From: CAWATZ01 sp963784995
Lineage (GTDB): Bacteria > Planctomycetota > Planctomycetia > Gemmatales > Gemmataceae
DNA length: 64,000 bases
Direction of reading: 5' to 3'
Assembly: GCA_963784995.1 (NCBI GenBank)
Contig: CAWATZ010000013.1
Coordinates: 992,001 to 1,056,000 of the forward strand
The notes below the pieces were generated by a model. The model was not told the origin of the DNA and searched no databases. It saw nothing but the letters and a program-made list of their open reading frames with translations. Positions 58,879 through 64,000 of the stretch are shown here, in pieces (the first letter of the stretch is position 1; each line of letters starts with the position of its first letter). The position numbers and the translations under genes are program-made.

Positions 58879-61800
58879 ATGTTCCGCTCCGGTGTCCTCG
58901 TTTGCCTGCTCGGGTTGCTCGGGTTCGTACTGACAGCCGCGGAGCCGAAGCCGCCGGCCGAGCCGGCGGAGGGCGTGCTGCCGGTCGGGGCGGACGGAAA
59001 GCCGCTCAACCTCGATTTTGGGACTGGCACCCTCAAGGACTGGACCGCCGAGGGCGACGCCTTCAAGGACCAGCCGATCAAGGGCGATACCGTCTTCTCC
59101 CGCCGCAAGGACATGAAGAGCCAGCACCAGGGCCAGTACTGGATCGGCGGCTACGAGGTCCACCAGGATCGGCCGCAGGGGACGCTCACTTCGGTCCCCT
59201 TCAAGGTGACGCATCCATGGGCGTCGTTCCTGGTCGGCGGCGGGCCGCACCCGACCACCTGCGTCGAGCTGGTCCGCAAGGATACCGGGGCGGTCTTTCA
59301 CCGGGCGTCGGGTCTGGAAGAGGAAAACATGCGCCGTGAGGTGGTCGATCTGAAGCCGCTCGTGGGCAAGGAAATCTTCATCCGGGTGGTCGATAAGCAC
59401 TCCGGCCACTGGGGCCACGTCAACTTTGACGACTTCCGCTTTCACGCCGTCAAGCCGCCTTATCCACCGCGGCCTGTGGTCGCCGGGCCGGACGTCTACA
59501 AGTTCGCCGGGCTGCCGCCGGAGAAGGCCGCGGCGGCGATGACCGTGCCGGAAGCGTTCCGCGTCCAGCTGTTTGCGGGCGAGCCGGACGTCTGCCAGCC
59601 AATCGCGATGTGCCTCGATGATCGTGGCCGGGTCTGGGTGGCGGAGGCGTACTCCTATCCGATCCGCCGGCCCGACAAGGAAGCGAAGGATCGCATTCTG
59701 ATCTTCGAGGACACCGATGGCGACGGCAAGTTCGACAAGCGCACGGTCTTCATGGAAGGGCTGAACCTGGTCAGCGGCCTGGAGGTCGGCTTTGGCGGCG
59801 TCTGGATCGGAGCGGCCCCGTATTTGCTATTTGTCCCAACCAAGCCTGGCGAGGACAAACCGGCCGGCCCCGCCAAGGTGCTGCTGGACGGCTGGGGCTA
59901 CCAGGACACGCACGAGACGCTCAACACCTTCAGCTGGGGTCCGGACGGCTGGTTGTATGGCTGTCATGGCGTCTTCACGCACTCCCGGGTCGGCAAGCCG
60001 GGCACGCCCGACGACCAGCGCACCCTGATCAACGCGGGCATCTGGCGTTACCATCCGACCCGGCACGTCTTCGAGGTGTTCGCCCACGGAACCAGCAACC
60101 CCTGGGGCCTGGACTTCAACGACTTCGGCCAGGCGTTCTGCGAGGCCTGCGTCATTCCGCACGCCTTCCACGTCATTCAGGGCGGCCGCTATCACCGCCA
60201 GGCCGGGGCCCACTTCAACCCGTACACCTACGACGACATCAAGACGATCGCCGACCATCTGCACTACCTCGGGGCGACGCCGCACGGCGGCAACGAGCGC
60301 TCCGACAGCAGCGGCGGCGGCCATGCCCACTGTGGCACCATGATCTACCTCGGCGGCGCCTGGCCGGCCGAGTATCGCAACCAGATGTTCATGGGCAACG
60401 TCCACGGCCGGCGTCTGAACGTGGACAATCTAACGCCGAAGGGCTCGGGGTACGTCGCGTCGCATCGACCCGACTTCCTGCTGGCCAACGACGCCTGGGC
60501 ACGCTTCATCAACCTCCGCTATGGGCCGGATGGCAACGTCTACCTCATCGACTGGTATGACAGGCAAGCCTGCCACACCGGCGATACGAAGATTTGGGAC
60601 CGGACCACTGGCCGGATCTACAAAATCTCCTATCGCGGAACCAAGGCTGTCAAGGTGGATCTGAGCAAGAAGAGCGACCAGGAGCTGGTTGCGCTGCAGC
60701 TGAACGCCAACGACTGGTACGTCCGCCATGCCCGGCGTCTGTTGCAGGAGCGCGGCGGCAATGCGACGGTTCACGAGGCCCTGGAGAAGATCGCCTTCGG
60801 GCACAAGGAGGAGACGCGCCGCCTGCGGGGACTGTGGGCGCTGCACGGCACCGGCGGGCTCACCGACGAGCGCATCCAGAAGGGGCTGGCCGACGCCGGA
60901 CCGCACGTTCGGGCATGGACTATTCAGCTGGCCCTGGAGACCGGCAAGCCCTCGGCGGAGCTGCTGCGGAAGTTCGCGGAGCTGGCTCGCAACGACTCCT
61001 CGCCGGTGGTGCGTCTCTACCTGGCCTCGGCGTTGCAGCGACTGCCGGCGGCACAGCGCTGGGACGTGCTGGAAGGCCTGGTCAAGCACAATGAGGACGC
61101 GACGGATCACAATCTGCCGCTGATGTACTGGTACGCGGCGACGCCCCTGGCCGACCTGAACGCGCTCCGGCGCTCTCCCTGGCCGGCAGCTCCCGCGTGC
61201 CGACGCTGCTACCGTTCATGGTCCGGCGGATCGGCTCGCAGGGGAAGGCCGAATCGCTGCAACTGCTGGTCGAGGCCCTGGGCAAGACGGAGGATGCGGC
61301 CGCTCAACGTGCCTTTCTGCGCGGGCTCAACGACGCTCTGAAGGGCCGGCGTCAGGTAGCGCGTCCCGAAGCCTGGCCGGAGACATTCGCCCGGCTGCTG
61401 CGCTCCAGGGATGCCGAGGTGCGGACGCAGGCGCTGAACCTGGCGGTCACGTTCGGCGACACCTCGGCCGCGGGTGAATTACGCAAGCTGGTTGCGGACG
61501 CCACTGCGGACGCCGCGGCCCGCAAGAACGCCCTGGCGGCCCTGCTCGGTGCCGGCGACAAGGAACTGGTGGGCGTGCTGCATCAGGTGGTCCGCGAGCC
61601 GGCCCTGCGCGACGTGGCCCTGAGGGGACTGGCCTTCTACGACCACGCCGACACGCCGAAGGTCATCCTCGACGTGTATCCGTCGCTGACCCTGGCCGAG
61701 AAGCGCGATGCGCTGACCACCCTGGCGTCCCGGGCCAGTTATGCACGGACCCTGCTCGATGCGGTCTCCGCCCGGAAGATCGCGGTGACAGACGTTCCCG

Positions 61801-62939
61801 CCGACGTTGTCCGGCAGATGCGCAACCTGAAGGACAAGGACCTCGATCGGCGTCTGGCGTCGGTCTGGAGCGTGGTCCGTGCCACGCCCGCCGATCGGGT
61901 CCGGAGCATCGCCGAGCTGCGGCAGAAGCTGACCGCTCCGCACAAGACGCCGCCCGACCTGGCCCTGGGTCGAGCGGTGTATGCCCGCACTTGCCAGCAG
62001 TGCCATACGTTGTTCGGCGTCGGCGGCAAGGTCGGACCGGACATCACCGGGGGCAACCGGGCCAGCCTGGACTATCTGCTGGAGAACGTCCTCGATCCCA
62101 GCGCCCTCATCCCGAAGGAGTATGCCGCTTCGGTCATCACCCTCAAGAGCGGCCGGACGCTGACCGGCATCGTCCGTCAAGAGACGCCCGCCGTGCTGAC
62201 AGTCCTGACCGCCAACGAGACGCTGACGCTGGCCGCTGGCGACATCCAGGAACGGCAGCAAAGCAATGTCTCGATGATGCCCGACGACCAGCTGAAGACG
62301 ATGAAGGAAGAGGAGATTCGTGCGCTGTTCGCCTACCTCCAGAGCCCGGTGCAGACGCCGCTCCTGGCGACGGCGGAGAACGTCAAGGACTTCTTCAACG
62401 GCAAGGGCCTGACCGGCTGGGACGGCGATCCGAAGCTGTGGACGGTCGAGAAGGGCGAGATCGTGGGCAAGAGCCCGGGACTGAAGAAGAACGAGTTCCT
62501 GCGCAGCCAGATGATCGCCGGCGACTTCCGGCTGACGCTGAAGGTCCGGCTGACGCCGAACAGGGAAAACAGCGGGGTGCAGTTCCACAGCGAGCTGCTG
62601 CCCGGCGGCGAGGTCAAGGGCCCGCAAGCCGACGTCGGCGCCGGCTGGTGGGGCAAGCTGTACGAGGAGCGCGGCCGGGGCCTGCTCTGGGACCGCTCCG
62701 GCGAGGCCCACGTCAAGTCCGGCGAGTGGAACGAGTACGTCATCGAGTCGACCGGCAGCCGGGTGCGGACCTGGATCAACGGCAAGCCGTGCGTGGACCT
62801 GGACGATGCCAAGCTGCCGCAGCGTGGGCACTTTGCGTTCCAGATCCATTCGGGCGGAGCGATGGAGGTGCGGTTCAAGGAGATCCGGTTGGAGGTGCTG
62901 CCGGCGGAGACGCCGAAGCGGGTTCCGGGCATGCCGTGA
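58879..62939 (+). CDS. PVC-type haem-binding protein with HEAT region, cytochrome c and DUF1080 domains (one frameshift)
   Basis: About 1,350 residues from ATG 58879; the frame changes near 61175. Signal peptide (VLVCLLGLLGFVLTAAE). A beta-sandwich-like part (~35-190) is followed by the PVC/Piru_Ver-type propeller (~215-575: MTVPEAFRVQLFAGEPDVCQ, EDTDGDGKFDKRTVF, WGPDGWLYGCHGVF, NPWGLDFNDFGQAF). Alpha-helical repeats follow (~600-1015), then one c-type haem site CQQCHTLFGVGGKVGPDITG (~1037). The C-terminus is DUF1080 (FFNGKGLTGWDGDPKLWTVE to VRFKEIRLEVLP), a fold related to glycoside hydrolases and lectins. Such multi-domain proteins are numerous in Planctomycetes and linked to polysaccharide breakdown. 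Periplasmic. Confidence 0.93.
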
Positions 62940-63372
62940 GAGGCGGGGGGTTGGGCCATCTCTGCCTGCCCTGCCCGCCACGTTTCCGGCGTTGGCAGAC
63001 AGGCCAGCTGCTGCCCGTGATGGTCCAATTAACGCCAGTCGGCGTCATTTTCGTGTCTGCCCGCCACCGGCCAGGGTATTCGGGCGGGCTGGCATCCCTC
63101 ATTCGTGGGCCTGGTCTGGTGCAGCAGTGGGTTCCTGATCGTCACGGATTTTGGGGAGGAAGGGGAGGCCGAGACCCAAGCGCTGAGGATGCCACATTGC
63201 CAACGGCGCTTTTTGCCTGGCGATGTCCCAGGAAATGGCCAAGCGTGTCCCTGTTTGCCCCACGGATGACAAAAAAGCGACATTGCCACCGCGCCACCAG
63301 CACACGCTGGTAGGGTAGGAGCCGAGCGCCTTGTTCATCTTCTGGGTGTTTCACAACAATGCCTCCGATGAT
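62940..63372. other. Non-coding stretch between PVC haem gene and group II intron
   Basis: No coding region supported on either strand. A stretch at 63060-63085 (ccaccggccagggtattcgg on the plus strand) resembles, as its complement, 14915-14945 upstream of the IS110 gene. It includes the downstream (3') exon side of the intron. Confidence 0.4.
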
Positions 63373-64000
63373 AGACAGGTTTCTCGACTCCCCCCTCCGA
63401 ACCGGACATGCACCTTTCAGCGCATCCGGCTCTCCAGGGCTTGACATTCCTCGCCCGGCATTACCATCGGGTCCGTATCCCGTTTCGATTTCGCCTTCAC
63501 CGATCCCGACATTCTGGGATCTCTGGTTACCTTTCTAATCCGGGTCGTCTGGCCCCTGCCTCCCTTGGCCCTGTGGCCGGCTTTCCCGACCCCCGACTAC
63601 TATGGAGGCTCCGACGCTTCCCTTGTTTCTCTTCCCGACTGCTGGGAACATCCGTTTCAGGGAAGCTTCCCACGTTCACGATGCTGGACTCTACGAAGGA
63701 GTTTAGGTGGCGGTTATACGACGACCCAACCGCTCTCTGCGGCTCCTGACCCCTAACAGGGTATTTCAGGTTCATCTGTTAGCCATTGCGGGCGGTAAAG
63801 AGACAAAACCGTCCGCTGGGATCTCCAGAAGGAACTCCTGACTGGAGATCGAGGTCACCGTCTCGTAAGGGTAATCCCCTTCCCTGATCCGCACTCGCGT
63901 CTTTGGCTCGGCCTTGCGGCACATTTACCAAATCAGGGTTAGCTGGTTCTGACCCAGCTATGCAGGTTATTGACGGAACGGGGCGGGCCTTTGCCGAAGG
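63373..64000 (-). ncRNA. Group II intron, 3' part, without a reverse transcriptase in view
   Basis: On the minus strand bases 63432-63399 fold as a canonical 34-nt domain V: GAGCCGGA pairs with UCCGGUUC, an inner GCGCU/GGUGC helix is capped by a GAAA tetraloop, and a two-base bulge (UG) sits on the 3' side; the AGC catalytic triad is at positions 2-4. The sequence after it (ggaggggggagtcgagaaac, ending near ctgtctatc) is a likely domain VI and 3' splice site near 63373. The roughly 550 bases before domain V carry structured, non-coding sequence and no reverse transcriptase, so the intron lacks its ORF at the usual domain IV place or has lost it. The 5' end is beyond base 64000. Confidence 0.75.

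Overview
This window is high-GC DNA from a planctomycete, most likely of the Gemmataceae. The assignment rests on family signatures and was not tested by a database search. The signatures are: Ser/Thr kinases fused to an anti-sigma-type zinc finger and WD40 blades (1-2101, 19623-23697), two DUF1559 pilin-like proteins, a PVC-type haem-binding protein ending in DUF1080, TIGR02996 domains with leucine-rich repeats, a protein starting MTEAEWL with an FACACVRR motif, and a DUF6788/transposase pair.

Layout. 0-5.8 kb: truncated kinase, NHL protein, ADP-ribosylglycohydrolase and a broken TIGR02996 gene. 5.9-12.5 kb: a same-strand run of a NO VEIN/sacsin-type ATPase with a C-terminal DUF3883 domain, a zinc-ribbon protein and a HEAT-repeat protein. 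12.9-19.3 kb: WD40 protein, an IS110-type transposase fused to a CHC2 primase zinc finger, and acetolactate synthase. 19.6-35.2 kb: second kinase, Rex, DUF1559 protein, outer-membrane-like protein, subtilisin, ECF sigma factor, GlmU-like protein, a coupled isochorismatase/secreted protein pair, and a double CAP-domain protein. 35.5-40.4 kb: a Gemmataceae orphan, then McrC and a McrB-like GTPase carrying a DUF2461 domain. 40.5-45.7 kb: a five-gene ABC transporter/secreted protein/Deg protease operon. 46.2-50.4 kb: two-component system, a Spy/CpxP-like EF-hand protein and a di-haem peroxidase. 50.5-53.7 kb: NCS1 permease coupled to a TIGR02996-LRR protein. 53.9-57.4 kb: transposase, a 331-bp MITE with target duplication, and a small protein plus HEPN pair. 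57.7-62.9 kb: DUF1559 and PVC haem protein. 63-64 kb: the 3' part of a group II intron with no visible reverse transcriptase.

The genome here is strikingly rich in palindromes. A 48-nt repeat occurs 15 times in four clusters, mostly as 128-129 bp inverted pairs. Four other long inverted repeats with 37-53 bp arms sit at gene ends. Three smaller elements lie in frame inside protein genes, at or near domain linkers. At least nine genes need one or more small indels to read through, so either the sequence has residual indel errors or many genes are decaying; raw reads would decide. Defence-type candidates are the McrBC/DUF2461 locus, the NO VEIN-like operon and the HEPN pair; all three are inferences from domains and context.
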